This document shows positions 11,325 to 23,193 of a stretch of DNA of 64,000 nt, piece after piece. Made by a program: the position numbers and the translations under genes. The notes below the pieces were generated by a model that worked only from the letters and a program-made list of their open reading frames with translations, was not told the DNA's origin and ran no database searches. Origin of the DNA: Thalassia testudinum (Eukaryota; Streptophyta; Magnoliopsida; Alismatales; Hydrocharitaceae). The DNA lies in assembly GCA_037157565.1 (NCBI GenBank), contig JAZHRO010000019.1:61068501-61132500 (forward strand). Direction: 5' to 3'. How positions within the stretch are numbered: the first letter of the stretch is position 1; each line of letters starts with the position of its first letter.

Positions 11325-12488
11325 GTCCTTAAAAGTTTCCCAGTTCTTTTTTAGAGTTCCTCCAAGACTTCCATCTTGAATGGACATGTTGAAGTACCCA
11401 CTTCTTTGCATTTGAATGGCTATCCAATTTGAAATCCTCCTAAATCATTATGTTCATACTTTTAAAAATAAAAAAAGGATTTATATTCAATGTTTAATGT
11501 GAACTTGCATATCTTAAAAGCACTCCAAATAAAAGACAAACAATAGGCTATTCAAGTAGAAAATTAGACCAATAGATAGTTTGGATAAATATGCATTTAC
11601 ATCATGACAAACAATAGGCTATTCATCAAGACAACCTGTTGCATGTGAATTTCACTAGTCATTCATGTTCTTTTTAATTGAATACATAAATTTACTCCTT
11701 TTTTTCCTAGTAAGAGGGAGAGTTACCACTTTCATGGACTCTACTCTAGTCTTTATTGAGATTTAGAGGCAAGATCTCATGTTTTTGAATATTACCATGT
11801 TCTACATGTAGGGTTAACTGAGGTGATTATCCCTTGAATTGTAATTCAGTGTTTGATTCAAAGTACTAAAAATCAAATAAGGGATTTTTGTACTAAAGAA
11901 AAATCATTACCTTCAAAAGTTTCCATGTGTCCTTGAAGCCTTTCTCTCGTATCTTGTTCCATCTTTGATCGAGTGGCCAAAGCCATGATTGATGAGCATA
12001 AAAAGCACAACCTTGTGACAATCGTTTTCCATTCTCTCCTATTGCTTGCCCATGCTTGTTCCTCTCAATGACCTGTGGAATTCCATCTTTAGCCTTAAAT
12101 GCATTCTTTGTTGTAATTCCTCATCCCTTTTTCAAATTGCCACCACCTTTGTCATTTGACTCTTCTTCCTCCATCTCTTCATGTTCATCCTCGTGTTGAA
12201 AGTGTTCAACTTGCCTTGTTGTTCTTCCCATTGTTCCTTGCCCCCTTATGACATCATTAAGTTCTTGCACATCTTGTTCCTCAATGAGTGTAAAGGTCCT
12301 TGCTTCTTCCCTTTCTGATTGAAGTAATGATCTCCTTGTCCTCATTGCCCTGTAGATTTAAAATATATATATGTATCTTCAATATAAACCACGAATATAT
12401 CACTAGTAAAATGAAAATATAAAAGAAAATAGAGTATACATAGAAATTTTGGAAGTGAAATGAAGACTACTATACTGTTCATGATTTG

Positions 12489-15400
12489 TCAATTATGATC
12501 ATCATCTTCAACTTCATTTTGGTATTGCAATTGCTTTGGTATATCTTTTCTAACCCAAGTGGTTAACTCATCTTCAATCCTTATTTGACATGGCTGTATT
12601 ATTGCATTCCCAAAAACACAATCAACTGGAACATTGTAAAAATCTCCAGGAGGCACCTTTATCATAATATTCCATCCTTTTTTTTTGTTGATCCTCAATG
12701 TAAAAGCACTGTTGTGCTTGAGTAGCCATAATGAATCGATCATCCATATGTGTAGATCTAGAAAAATCTAAAGAGGTGAATCCATACTCATCAATGACCA
12801 ACCCTCTATCACGCTTCTCATCAAACCAAATGCATTCAAATAACACTATCTTCATACGTCCACCATACCTTAATTCGAGAATATCCACTAATTGGCCATA
12901 GTATGTTACCTTCTCCAAAATGGAATTTTGGTCACTTGAATTGGAATAACTGACTGTGTCTGCTTGCAAATACACTCCACAATTTTGAGTTTGGCGTATA
13001 ACCTCCACACGCCTATAGTGAAATCAGCAACTATTAACAATATACCCTTCATACGAAGTAGCCTTTGATAAAGGACCTTGTGCTAGCCATCTCACTTCTT
13101 CTGACACTTTCACATTCTTTTCACGCAAAGTAAAAACCTATTTATAAGAAATTTAGATGTTAGAGTGTTTGAGTAGAAATATTTTCAAGTCCTTATTACA
13201 ATATATAAATTACAAACATACATGTTGATTCACCCATTTAGGAAATTCAAGATGGTGCCTCCTATCAAGAGTGCGAGATGCAAGTCATGGAAAATTCTCT
13301 TTAAGAAATCGCACATGCTTTCTGTAAATAAAATTTCTAGATATCATTAAAGAAAAACTTTATAGATATCTTTATAATTAAACATGTTTAGAGTTGAAGT
13401 TACCTTTGATACACTTCCATTGAATCAGTGTTAAAGAGAATATAGCAATGTGCTTGTTCCAATGTTGCTCTAGGAAGCCACTGAATTGCTCCTCCACTTA
13501 TTGCAACTCCATCAAGATTTCTTACTTCATGATTTAACTTAGATGCACCTTTCAAGTAACGTGAACAAAATGTCAAACATTCTTCTACCAAGTACTCTTC
13601 TGCGATACAACCTTCAGGATGACTCATGCTCTTTACATATCTTTTAAGAGTTAGAAGATATCTTTCTATAGGTACATCCACCGATAATGTATAGGTTCTG
13701 CAACACTTGCCTCATATGCCAAATGAATAAGTAGATGTGTCATGATTGTGAAAAATGATGGTGGGAATATCCTTTCCACTTCACATAAATACACTGCAAT
13801 ATCACTTACCATTTCGGAAAATTCTTCTCTATCAATAACTTTGGAGCATAGTTTATTGAAACAACCGCAAAGATTTTTGGTTGGCCGACATATGTTGCTT
13901 GGTAGTAAGCCCCTGATTGCAACTGGAAGCAATTGTTGCATAAGGATGTGATAGTCATGACTTTTCAACCTTATCATCTTCTTGTTGTCTGAGTTGATCT
14001 TTCTAGGAATATTTGAAGAATACCCATATGGAACTTTTATCGATTTCAGTACTTTAAAAAAGCATTCTTTCTTAAATGTTGACAATTGATAACAAGCAAA
14101 TGAAAATGATAATATACCATTTTCCTTTTCTTTTGGCCAAAGCTCTCTTCGAATATCCATTTCTTTTATATCCAAATGTGCTTGAATGTTATCTTTGCTC
14201 TTTCCTTTTATTTGAAGTAGTGTACTCAATATATTTTCACAAACATTTTTTTCAGTATGCATCACATCTAAATTATATCTAATTTCAACATCCTTCCAAT
14301 ATGGCAATTGAAAGAAGATACTTACCTTTTTCCATGAGTATGGAAATTGCTCTTGTTGATTAACATTAACAATCCCCATTTAATCTTGAGTATGCTTTCT
14401 TGTGTCTGAACTATTTACCAAAATGATTCTTATAGCCCTTCAATTGTTCTAACAGTTCTGATCCAGTTGCCCTATTTGGTGTAGTTCTTTCTTCTCTACT
14501 ACCATCAAAATTTCTTGTATCACGACGAAATTCATGACCTTCATTAAGGAAGCAGCAATAAAAATAATAAGACTCCTTTTTTCCATATCTTAGATGCCTA
14601 GAATATGTATGTTTCTGACAAATAGGACATGCCAGTTTTCCTTTAGTACTATACCCAGATAAATCACCATATGTTGGAAAATCATTTATCGTCCACAACA
14701 ACACAACATGCAGCACAAAGTTACTTTTGGAATATGAATCATATGTTCTCACTCCATTCCATAATTGTTTCAATTCATCAATAAGAGGTTGCAAATATAT
14801 ATCTGTCATTTCCAGGAGATCTTTTTCTAGGGATAAGCAATGTCATAATGAAATTTTGTTGCTTCATGCACAACCAAGGAGGGAGATTATAAGGTATGAC
14901 AATGATAGGCCAAGTACTATATGCATTATTCATATTGCCAAATGGATTAAAACCATCACTAGCAAGGCCAAGTCTAATATTTAGAGAATCAATTGCAAAA
15001 CTTGGAAATTTGCAATCCATTACTTTCCATGCTTCTGAATCTGCTGGATGCCGTAACAAACCATCATCTATACTCTTTCATCCTTGTGCCATGTCATTTC
15101 TTTAGCAAGCTTCTCATTCATGAACATCCTTTGAAGATTTGGAATTAAGGGAAAATGTCTCAACACTTTTGCAGGAATCTTTTTCTTTTTTCCCCTAGAT
15201 GTAGCCTCATCTTTGTATCTAGGAGCTTGACAATGATCACATATCTCTTTGTCTTTAGACTCCTTCCAAAATAGCATGTAGTTATTATGACATGCATCAA
15301 TTTTATTGTAATAAAGGACAAGCTCCCTAACTACGTATTTTGCTTCATTATAAGAAGATGGTAAACTTTCACACCCAGTAGGAAGCACATCTTCTAATAG

Positions 15401-15949
15401 AGATAATGTCTCAGAGAATGACTTATTACTCCAACCATATAAAACTTTCATGTGCAACAATTTAATGATAAATGAAAGTTTACTATATTTCTTACATCCA
15501 ATGTAAAGAGGTTCATCTGCTTTTTTGATGAGCTCAAAAAATCTTTCTGCATCTATATTAATAGGTTCTTCCAGATCTTCTATATCATTGATGTTGCTTT
15601 CACTCGCATGCATCCCAAAAGCATCTTGTAGCAAAACATGAATGTTATCTTTTGTGTTTTCAACAGGAGGATCGCTTGAATCTTGTTTATGTCTCACCTC
15701 TCCATGTTGTATCCAAGTAAAATAATTAGGAGTGAAACCCCTAAGCATCACATGCTCAAACACCTCATCCATATTTTGATTATATCTATTGTTGCACTTC
15801 TTGCAAGGACAATGAATTATCCCTTTTGAATAATCTTTCAAATTATTCCTTGCGAATTCAATAAACATTCTAACCCCAGATTGAAATCTTTCACTATGGA
15901 ATCTATTGATGATGGAGTACTTCCAGCTTTTGTCATTCAAATAATCCAT
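12489..15949 (-). pseudogene. CACTA (En/Spm) TNP2-like transposase, degraded
   Basis: Domains in order from ATG at 15949: an N-terminal transposase-associated domain (WKYSIINRFHSERF, then HCPCKKCNN at about residues 45-55); a segment rich in Cys/His (KEICDHCQAPRYK); the TNP2/Transposase_21 core (LASDGFNPFGNMNNAYSTWP, then DELKQLWNGVRTYD, KLACPICQ and RYNLDVMHTEKNVCENIL); a DUF4218-like region (HLLIHLAYEASVAEPIHYRW then CRYLKGASK-like); and a DUF4216-like C-terminal part (TQNCGVYLQADT, YYGQLVDILELRYGG, VLFECIWFD). The enzyme of this family cuts and pastes CACTA elements in the nucleus. The frame is broken near 15065, near 14800, between 14411 and 14379, by a stop at 13681 and further downstream, so it is inactive. 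Introns are likely at about 13385-13330 and 13215-13140. Confidence 0.9.
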
Positions 15950-18900
15950 CTTCCTAAATGCATTTAAAAAATATATTATTAAATCTCATTCATCTAAAAA
16001 TTGAATAGCAAAAGTATTTAATTTTGTTGGCATCTACGTAAGTGATGCATTTAGCTTTATGAATTAATATCTATAGTAAATACCTTCTTTATTTGACAGT
16101 AAAAGTTGTAGTCTTGGAATCTGACTTTAAATATAGAGACATGCATGGTAATTTTGAAAAATTTTTGAAAAAAATTACAAAACAAAAACACATTAAAATT
16201 TGAAAAACAAAAATTCCAAAAAAAACAAAGGGACCTTTATATTCACTTATGAGGGAGAAGCTCCAAAGCTTTGAAAGGGAGAATTGAATCAAAAGTCTTA
16301 TAAGTGCTTAACTATGATCTTAAAGCTAAACCAAAAATAGAATAAGTGTTTATGAACATTTAACCTTTGCTGGTTAGACTTTCTTGGCTACATAAGATTG
16401 ATTCACTCAGACTTAGGCTTAATACACTTGAGCTTTGATAAGATATAACCAAAATCTCTCCTAACCTAGGACATATTCTTGTACCTGAGTCATTAGTACA
16501 AGATTCATTTGTTTGCCTTTGTTTAAGAGTTAAGTAACTTTGGTTTACACTACATTGATTTGGGAATGACCAAGTAAACTCAACCCTAGTGCTCATTAGG
16601 GAAGGTGGAATCCTTACCTATGCATGCAAGTAGACTCTTTGTCTCAGTCTTTAGTCTTGTTTCTAGGAGAAGCTTTTTCCACAAAGTATTCACCCACTAA
16701 ATAAGTGTGCTCCACCAAATAAAGTTGAAGGAGATATACTGACATTTGCTTTCAGAAAAAGAAGAAAAATCAAGAAAAAAATCAAAAAAATGAGAAAAAG
16801 CAGAAAAAATAGAAAAAGTCAAAAAGAAAAGAAAAAGACATTTTTTTGTATAAGTCGATATGTTCTCCAATTCCATTTGTAAATATTTGTATATCCACCA
16901 AATATGGTTGTTTCAGGGTATGCTACATATACCCTTTGTCTTCTACTAAATATTCTTTGAGCACAAATGCAAAAAGAGTTGGGTTTGAGTTTTCATTATT
17001 TTTGGGAGTTAATCCAAAAACATGAGTTGAAGTTGAGACCAACGTGAACTTAAAAAGAAGTGAAACCCTGGACTTGAGTCTTAAAGTTCGTCTAGTTAGT
17101 CTTGATATGCATTGAGCACAACCATAACTTCTTAGCTCTTGAGCTTGGTAAAACATTTTGAGTCCTAGAAGACGTACCTAAGGTTTAAGTATTAAGAGTC
17201 CTTGTTAGTTGAGAGATGGTCTATGTCATATAAGTCTTGAGTTCTAGTAGTCTTTCATGCAATTAGTTCTTACAATGTACACTACATAAATACAGTTGGC
17301 TTGATTTAGAAAAACTCAACTTAAAGATCATCTTTAAACACTTAACATTTGAAATGAGTTAAAAGGAAATCTCTTCACACTTACATTGCTGATGCTGAAT
17401 TGCTTTGTACTTAATTGAGTAGTTTGCTAAGGGATGAGCAAAACCTAAGCATGGGGATATGGTGAGGTGTGGCTTATCATAGGTAAAATACCCAAGTTAA
17501 GCTAGAAACTAGATTAAACACTATCAAAATAACATAATAAAAAGATTAAGTGTCAGAATTAAGGAAAATGACCTGAAACACTAATTTTGTATTAAAAATG
17601 CATAGTTAGGTCACATTTGAGATATTATATATCTAAATATGTGAATGGATGATCCGAATGCCAATTGAGCACAAAAGTGAGTTTAAAAGTATAAATAAAA
17701 GGATTGGAATATTTTCTAATATGTTCAATTCAAATGCCATAAAAACTTCATTGCATTTTGACCTCGTTAAGACCTTGGATTTAGTGTTTTTCATTTAGGT
17801 CCTTAGTATATATTCCAGTCTTCACATTTTTTAAAGCCTAAAACTCATCAGGGAACTATTTGTGAGCTTTGAGGGACTGTTCTGTAATGAAACTCTCCAC
17901 TTATGGGTGTTCTTGAAATCTTTATATCGTTTCAGTTGAGGGCTTTTTATGTAATTTGCCCAAACGACCAGCAGGTCTCTTCTCTTCAAGTGTTCTTTTC
18001 ATCAAGAACTCAGCCAATGAGAGCCTTCCATTCCTTTCCTCATTGATTCAATGGTTGATCCTTCTCCAACCTGTTGGAGTCGATGCCTGTGGCTTCACGC
18101 CTTCCTTTAGATCACATCTGATGACTGTTCTTCACTTTACTGCATCATGCACCCTCCAAATCTCCTTTGAGCCCTTGATCTTCAACGACCCTGACCCACT
18201 ATCCTAGGTCACTTGAGCCTCCCACTTCCTATGTAAACACTTCCCTAGTGACCTGCGCAAGGTTACTAGTTTCCTACCCCTTAAGCCAGTCATTCATCCC
18301 ACCTCTAGCTCTACTTCTCCTTCCTCTGTGCCAGGTGACAACAGGCACACCTTCTACCTCAGTTCATTGCCATAGCAACCTGCTTTGGATCCAGGGATCC
18401 CATTTGTCTGCTGGAGTCTCCTTCCCCCTTCATCACTATAGTGACCAGCTGCAGCCTAGAGGTCCCCTTTCATCTGATTAGGTTAGGATTTTTAATTATT
18501 TTCATAGATTAGATTTATTGCTTATGTTAGATTAGATTTACATGCTTTCTTAGCATAGTTTAGATCGTAATTCATCATTTGATTGTGTTAGAATTAGGAG
18601 TAGATTAGCTTACCTTTTAGTTTCCCTCAGTCATTCCTCTCTAATCAATCCTGATTAGAGAGGCGAATTCACCCACTCATTGTGTTCATCCAATCTTCCC
18701 CCACATCTCACGATCACTTTCACACTATTTCCTCGCCATTTTAATTCACTAATCACCTCACTCCATCAGAGCTACTGTGGGTCTAAATCTCTTTAGCTTC
18801 TAGATCCATGTGCGCTCAAAACCATCAGAGGGTCCTTCATGCATGTCATAAGACCACAACGACCCTCCTATTGGTCTGAATTGCATATAATCAATCAATT

Positions 18901-21444
18901 GAGCGTGGTTTTTTTGTTAGTGTTGATCAAATAATTTCTGAATCAATTGAGTTTGAATTGGATTTAATCATTTGAATTAGGTTGATTGAAGCTTAATCGA
19001 GTTGATTGCGATGGCTTTGAGCTATTTCAATTAGATTTTCATTAACTGATTGCTTCAGGCCCAAATTCCTCCATCAGCACTGCTCGTATTCTTCTCCAGG
19101 TAGCAAGAGCTATGAGAATTCATTGCACGGATTTGATGCACTTGCCATGACTTGATTGATTTTAGAGTATCGTCTAAGATCCTTGAACACTAATCAATAG
19201 TGTGTAGGGTTCTTAAATGATCAGATCATTATGACAAACATACATTAATAGCCCACCTGGGGAGACAGCTCAAGTAATCCAAATTTGTTTTAATCCATTC
19301 ATCATGGTTTGTGCACTGATTGAGAGATTTGAATGAATGTTTGAGATTTATTTCCAAGAGGCTTTGATGCTTGATTTGCATTCTCATCTCATCATTGTCT
19401 ATGGTGAAGGGGGGAGATCAGATTAGGGTTTTTAGGACTTGTCGGTCATTGATCAATGTTTTGATAAGTTTTAAATCATTGTAGGAGTGAATGAGACATT
19501 TGAGACTGGTCTTAAAATGATTCAAGTGAAATCCTGAGATCTGTGTTTCCTTGCTCAAGTTTCTAGTTGATCTTGATGATTAATTTTTCAATTAAGTTTT
19601 CAACGTGTTAAAAGGATTTCTTATGAATAGATAACTTGTTGGAATGATCCTACTGAGGGTTTGAGTTCGCAAAGTAATGCTGAAGAGTTTTGAAAAATAG
19701 TAGCAGTAGTTGCTCTGTCTGGATAAGTGTGAATAAGTATTTAATAGTGGTTTTTAAAGGAATTTTGGCTTATCTGAGATTTATTATGAGCCTCTGAAAT
19801 GAGATTGCTATGGATTTATTTTTTAGACTTTTAAGCAGGATTTGGAATACATAGATTAGGCCTCATTTTGGACTGAGTTAGTTTTGGATAGTGGCAGCTA
19901 AGCAACTAGACTGTATACAAACTTTAGATTATGATGTTAGTCGGATTTTTAGGTCTATGGAGTTAAGAAGAGTTTTTTGAATGGTTTAATGTCAGAACAA
20001 GCTTTCAGCTATGTGCAGAGATTGTGTTTGAATCTAAAATGAGTTGTAAACGCTTGTAAATTTCGTTAGAAATTTTTGTCAGCAAATAGAACTTGACAAA
20101 CTGTATAAAATGTTGTTTGAACTTAAAGTCAATGCTAAGCTTTGTTTATATACTTTGAGTTGATGGGATTCAATATTTGGAAGTTGCTAATTCTTATTCT
20201 ACTTTTTCTAGAATTTTTATTTGAATTTTTGTGGCATGGAATTAATTTTAGATCATTTATAGCCTATTTTCTAGCAACTTCCCTGTAAATAAATTTAAAA
20301 ATATAAAAATAATGTAAACAAATAAAAGAAATGTGTCTTGAGTTAGAGTAGAGTGTGTTTGAGGTGTGTGTGAGTTTAGGTTTAGGTTTTGAGTCCTTTA
20401 GTTTATAGAACATACTTATAGAAATTCTAAACTTCTCAAGTTTAGAAATAAAAATTTAAAAACAAAAAGCGCAAAAAGTGTTCGTTCCTCTCTTTCTTTT
20501 CTTTCACTCCTCTTGCTCTATTCTTATAAAATACAAAAACAAAACAAAAATCATAAAAACTCAAAAACCTTAAAAATAGCCTATGTATATAGTGTAAATA
20601 CATGTATATAATTATAAGTTAATAATATATAATAAATAATATGTAAATAAAGTTTGTATATAAAATATATATTATTTATTTGTAAATAAGATATAATGAG
20701 TATTTATATTAGGTTATATGGTATAGTATTATATATATATGTATATATTGTATAATTAATTATAATATATTTATATAACTTATATGTATATATAATTATA
20801 ACTATACATGTACACTAATATATATATATATAACTTGACATACTAGTTACAGTAATTATTATGTACAATAATACATCTATATTACTTATGTATGTCAGTA
20901 GTGTATATATTTATATTTATATAAGTTAATAAAGTATATTAAGTTAAATTAATGTAAATTAGTATTTTAAGTAACTAATAAGATAAGTTAAACTATATTC
21001 TTGTACACTATAGCTTAAACTATTTTAATTATGTTCATTATCTTATTTATAGTGTATAATATTATGTACATTACATAAATTATATATATATTATCAAATA
21101 CGTGTACATAAATATGTAAATATATAAATAAATCAAATTAAATTATTCAAAAATAATAATCAATAATGTAAATATGTAAATTAATTAAATAAGACTTCAA
21201 TTAGGTAATTAGAACATTAATTTATAGTGAAATTAAGTAATTAAAGTAATTTATAATGTGTATAAACCTCTAACTTTAACTAATTTAAAATGTATTTATA
21301 TATTTAATTAAATTACAATAACTATACTAATAAGTAGCCCTATATATTAGTACAAGATTATGTAATTTAATTGTAAATTAGAATGCTAATTAGTATCTAA
21401 TTAATCCCTTAAAGTCCCCAATAAACCACGGGTATAGACGCAGC
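15950..21444. other. Long AT-rich stretch, no gene recognised
   Basis: Includes the upstream region of the CACTA transposase, whose right terminus I could not locate. An adenine-rich low-complexity tract lies at about 16755-16850. A mild CT-rich patch with short open frames is at 17950-18480. An extremely AT-rich part with many TATA-type dinucleotides is at about 20570-21400. None of the short open frames has a recognisable domain. Parts could be remnants of old retrotransposon LTR or leader sequence, but I have no structural proof. Confidence 0.5.
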
Positions 21445-21464
21445 CCAATGCTAATTAGCATTGG
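21445..21464. repeat. Perfect 20-bp palindrome
   Basis: CCAATGCTAA is followed directly by its own reverse complement TTAGCATTGG, with no spacer. It sits at the edge of an AT-rich block, followed by a GC-balanced stretch. Function unknown; it could be a protein dimer site or chance. Confidence 0.9.
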
Positions 21465-21884
21465 TTTTATTGCCACATTTGTGAAGGGTGAAGCTGCTAT
21501 GCTATATTAAGAAATTGGCTCCGTTAGCTCGTCGCCCAGGATTAAGGGGATGGGCTCCCTCAGGTGTGTGTGCAACGTGTGCCTTGTACTATTCAACCTA
21601 TAGGATAAAGCCAAATTAGGTTAGGGCCCACTAGGGGTGTGGTTCTGCAGGGTGACCTCTGGGCACCAAGTGGTGATATTGATTAGGTGGGCCTAGTAGC
21701 AACTGCTTTAGCCCATGGACGTTGACTTGTGCGAAAAGCCCACCAATATTTTTGGTATGAGCTAAGCCTAAGTGTGAGTTGAGTAACCTAAAAAAGACCA
21801 AGTGTTGAGCTCTTACAAAAAAGAAAACTGTGTTAGTTATGTTAGTGCTATGTGCGTAAAGTGTTGTGAGTATATATATATATA

Positions 21885-21906
21885 GGGGGTGTATCCAGTG
21901 AGCACA
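21885..21906 (+). repeat. Left terminal inverted repeat of the MULE
   Basis: Starts GGGGG and contains the core TATCCAGTGAGCACA at 21892-21906, preceded by a (TA)7 run. It matches the right terminus in inverted orientation. Confidence 0.85.
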
Positions 21907-22439
21907 GTACGTATAAAATAAGAAATAAGCACGGCATCTCAGACATCCAAAAATAATTCAATGATTATAATAAAAGCCACCAAATACAACCACAGTGGTT
22001 TTCACTAGCAGCAAAGACAATGAAATCTACCAATAATACACGATAAGATCATAACATGATTAAGCACCGCTAATGCGAAAATTAAGCAAAGCTATAAATA
22101 GGTTATTTTAAAATGGTAATGCAACAATCAATACTGGATAACTACAACAAAAAATTTAGAAATCTCTCCGTATCCTTTTAAAGTAACAAAAATAGCTACA
22201 AACGAGTTTAAAAAATTGAAAAAGTTTTTAACGAGCCTTAATATGCATTGTAAATCCAAACATAGATGATTGTAATAATTTAACTATTGTAACAAAAACA
22301 CTAAGAACTGTAATGAAACCAATTGTAGCCATAAAGAAATTGACGCTAATAAAATTGTAATACAAAGTTGTAATATGAGAATGTACATAAATGGTGATTT
22401 GTGACAATTCACGTGTTGACACAAGAGACAAAAGTGTAA

Positions 22440-23170
22440 TACAAAAGAACAAATGATCAAATAGAGACTATGGCACGTTGGGAGATACTACAAGGGTGTA
22501 ATACAGAAAAGGGTACAAAAGGGTGGTGTTCTTGAGATGCGACCCACAATAAATATATCATGCAAGATGCACTCGTTGCTAAATGTGTTGTAGCATAAAT
22601 TTTTAATACATAAATCAAAAGAGAAATGACTGCTCTAAGAGGGAAATGAAGTGCGTCAGTGATGTGACAAATTAATGTATTTGGAAAGTAAATGACGGAA
22701 AGTTTGTAATACAAAAATGAACAAACATAGACGTTGTGACAAATCAAGTCGTGGCATGAGAGGCAAGGGTGTAATACAGAAAAGGGTATACAAAGAGCGA
22801 CGTACTCGAGTAGCGGCCCATAATAAATATATCATGCAAAATGCACTCATTGATAAATGTGTTGTAATACAAATTTTTAATACATAAATTAAAAGAGGAA
22901 TGACGGCTGATAGATGGTAAATGAGGTGCATCAGTGATGTGACAAGTTAATGTATTTGGAAAGTAAGCGATGGAAAGGTTGTAAAACAAAAATGAACAAA
23001 GATAGAGGTTTTCACAAAGCAAATCATAAGAGGCAAATATGTAATACAACAAAATAAATGTTCAAATAAAGAATGTGATGCGTTGAGAAATACTACAAGG
23101 GTGTAATACAAAAAAGCACTCAGTGATATGTGTGTTGTAATACACATTTGTAATACAAAAAATTTTAAAA
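22440..23170. repeat. Left subterminal repeats of the MULE (about 273-bp units with GTAATAC motifs)
   Basis: A block containing AAGGGTGTAATACAGAAAAG recurs at 22492 and 22765 (273 bp apart), with a partial third copy near 23097. Shared segments include AATAAATATATCATGCAA, GTGATGTGACAA and TTAATGTATTTGGAAAGTAA. Many copies of GTAATAC(A) occur in each unit. Open frames on the minus strand here are artefacts of the repeats. MULE subterminal arrays are known to act as transposase binding sites in some families; that role here is inference. Confidence 0.75.
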
Positions 23171-23193
23171 AAGGTGACTGCTATTAGAGGGAA

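Larger units (their letters stand above)
7851..12345 (-). pseudogene. CACTA second gene, Transposase_24-like (Ptta/En/Spm), split by a solo LTR
   Basis: Starts with ATG at 12345 on the minus strand. Exon 1 (12345-11911) has an acidic Glu-rich segment, one in-frame TGA (12121, where CGA/Arg is expected) and then a conserved block including RNKHGQAIGENGKRLS and WNKIREKGFKDTWK; it ends at a GT donor. Exon 2 carries NWETFKDPMRFKVY, continued after removal of the solo LTR at 8912-11324, and ends at a GT donor near 8817. Later exons encode EKAKINRNHNNKK (about 8710-8625), TKELGREPNNMDMKK (about 8550-8490), the AYNYVLKPKRKDYIHNLGIG segment (8373-8190) and a coiled coil (about 8112-8002). The terminal TAA is at 7853-7851. 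It lies downstream of, and co-oriented with, the TNP2 gene. The family is thought to assist transposition; this copy is broken. Confidence 0.75.

Noticed and set aside
16586..16591. CTAGTG as possible CACTA right terminus
   Set aside because: The sequence inside it (GGGTTGAGTTTACTTGG on the complement) does not match either left candidate.
20570..21400. Very AT-rich stretch considered as an organelle insertion or replication origin
   Set aside because: No organelle gene or conserved motif seen; simple AT-rich repeat is enough.
22228..23147. Several minus-strand frames with Tyr/Leu/Ile-rich products
   Set aside because: Produced by the tandem subterminal repeats of the MULE.
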